Origin: Sphingomonas sp. CCH9-E2
Lineage (GTDB): Bacteria > Pseudomonadota > Alphaproteobacteria > Sphingomonadales > Sphingomonadaceae
Direction of reading: 5' to 3'
DNA: 23,736 nucleotides
Assembly (NCBI RefSeq): GCF_001557215.1
Contig: NZ_LSJM01000062.1
Span: 1-23,736, forward strand
The notes beneath the pieces were generated by a model. That model was not told the DNA's origin. It did not search any database and saw nothing but the letters and a program-made list of their open reading frames with translations. Of this stretch, positions 23,535-23,736 are shown piece by piece. A program made the position numbers and the translations under genes. The number at the start of each line of letters is the position of its first letter. Position 1 is the first letter of the stretch.

Positions 23535-23609
23535 TGGCTCCCTGAGTTGGATTCGAACCAACGGCCGCTCGATTAACAGTCGAGAGCTCTACCGCTGAGC
23601 TATCAGGGA
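23535..23609 (-). tRNA. tRNA-Asn (anticodon GTT)
   Basis: The acceptor stem TCCCTGA (23609-23603) pairs with TCAGGGA (23545-23539). The D arm GCTC...GAGC, the anticodon stem-loop with loop CTGTTAA (anticodon GTT) and the T arm GTTGG-TTCGAAT-CCAAC are all intact. The discriminator is G, and the CCA end is encoded in the DNA (23537-23535). Confidence 0.97.
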
Positions 23610-23684
23610 ACACCAGCGAGGGCGCGCCTATACGAAGGGGTGCCGGGCAATGCAAGCGGGGAAACGGGGATTTTTCTCAACAAT

Positions 23685-23731
23685 CCTCCCCCGCCAGGGG
23701 GAGGTGGCACGCGCAGCGTGACGGAGGGGGA
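23685..23731. repeat. Dispersed palindromic repeat at the right edge
   Basis: A perfect hairpin CCTCCCCC-GCCA-GGGGGAGG (23685-23704) is followed by CACGC-GCA-GCGTG (23708-23720) and a G-rich tail. It is a REP-like element typical of sphingomonad intergenic DNA and may continue past the window. Confidence 0.75.
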
Positions 23732-23736
23732 GGAAG

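Noticed and set aside
23454..23598. Plus-strand frame MLNETTETRAAQG... before the tRNA
   Set aside because: It runs through the antisense of the tRNA-Asn gene and has no support as a protein.

Overview
The window is high-GC DNA and reads as a sphingomonad (order Sphingomonadales, probably Sphingomonas or a close relative). Pointers to this are two large TonB-dependent receptors, a CC0125/CC1285-type lipoprotein, a folE / pteridine reductase / folB cluster, and several dispersed palindromic repeats of the kind that litter sphingomonad genomes. The genus is an inference; no 16S gene is present. Most very long open frames opposite the real genes are high-GC antisense shadows and are left out.

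Region 1 (1-12859) is a complete-looking catabolic cluster with two arms that converge on an imperfect palindromic repeat near 3975. The plus arm (910-3923) encodes a two-domain extradiol dioxygenase, a C-C bond alpha/beta hydrolase and a fumarylacetoacetate-hydrolase-family enzyme, almost without gaps. The minus arm (11818 down to 4028) is one tightly packed operon: TonB-dependent receptor, secreted metallo-beta-lactamase-fold hydrolase, FAD aromatic hydroxylase, MFS transporter, cupin, NAD-dependent epimerase/dehydrogenase and short-chain dehydrogenase. Each arm starts at a divergent promoter shared with its own NodD-like LysR regulator (1-805, running off the left edge, and 11936-12859). 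The two regulators are clear paralogues, and their control regions share short sequence words and a similar promoter layout. The simplest reading is uptake through the outer membrane, ring hydroxylation, extradiol ring cleavage and two hydrolytic C-C cleavages, with dehydrogenases finishing the fragments. The gene set recalls flavonoid or other polyphenol A-ring catabolism, but the substrate is not proven by the sequence.

Region 2 (12871-14276) holds an orphan membrane HWE/HisKA_2 histidine kinase and a small SWIB-domain protein with a strong terminator. Region 3 (14537-17327) is a second, stand-alone TonB-dependent receptor with its own terminator.

Region 4 (17560-19293) is a folate/pterin operon: GTP cyclohydrolase I, a PTR1-type pteridine reductase and dihydroneopterin aldolase. 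It is followed by a small secreted hypothetical protein, then secA (19758-22499) with a textbook terminator.

Region 5 (22500-23736) is rich in palindromic repeats, including a perfect 32-bp inverted repeat. It carries a lipoprotein gene and a tRNA-Asn(GUU) gene with an encoded CCA end, both on the minus strand.
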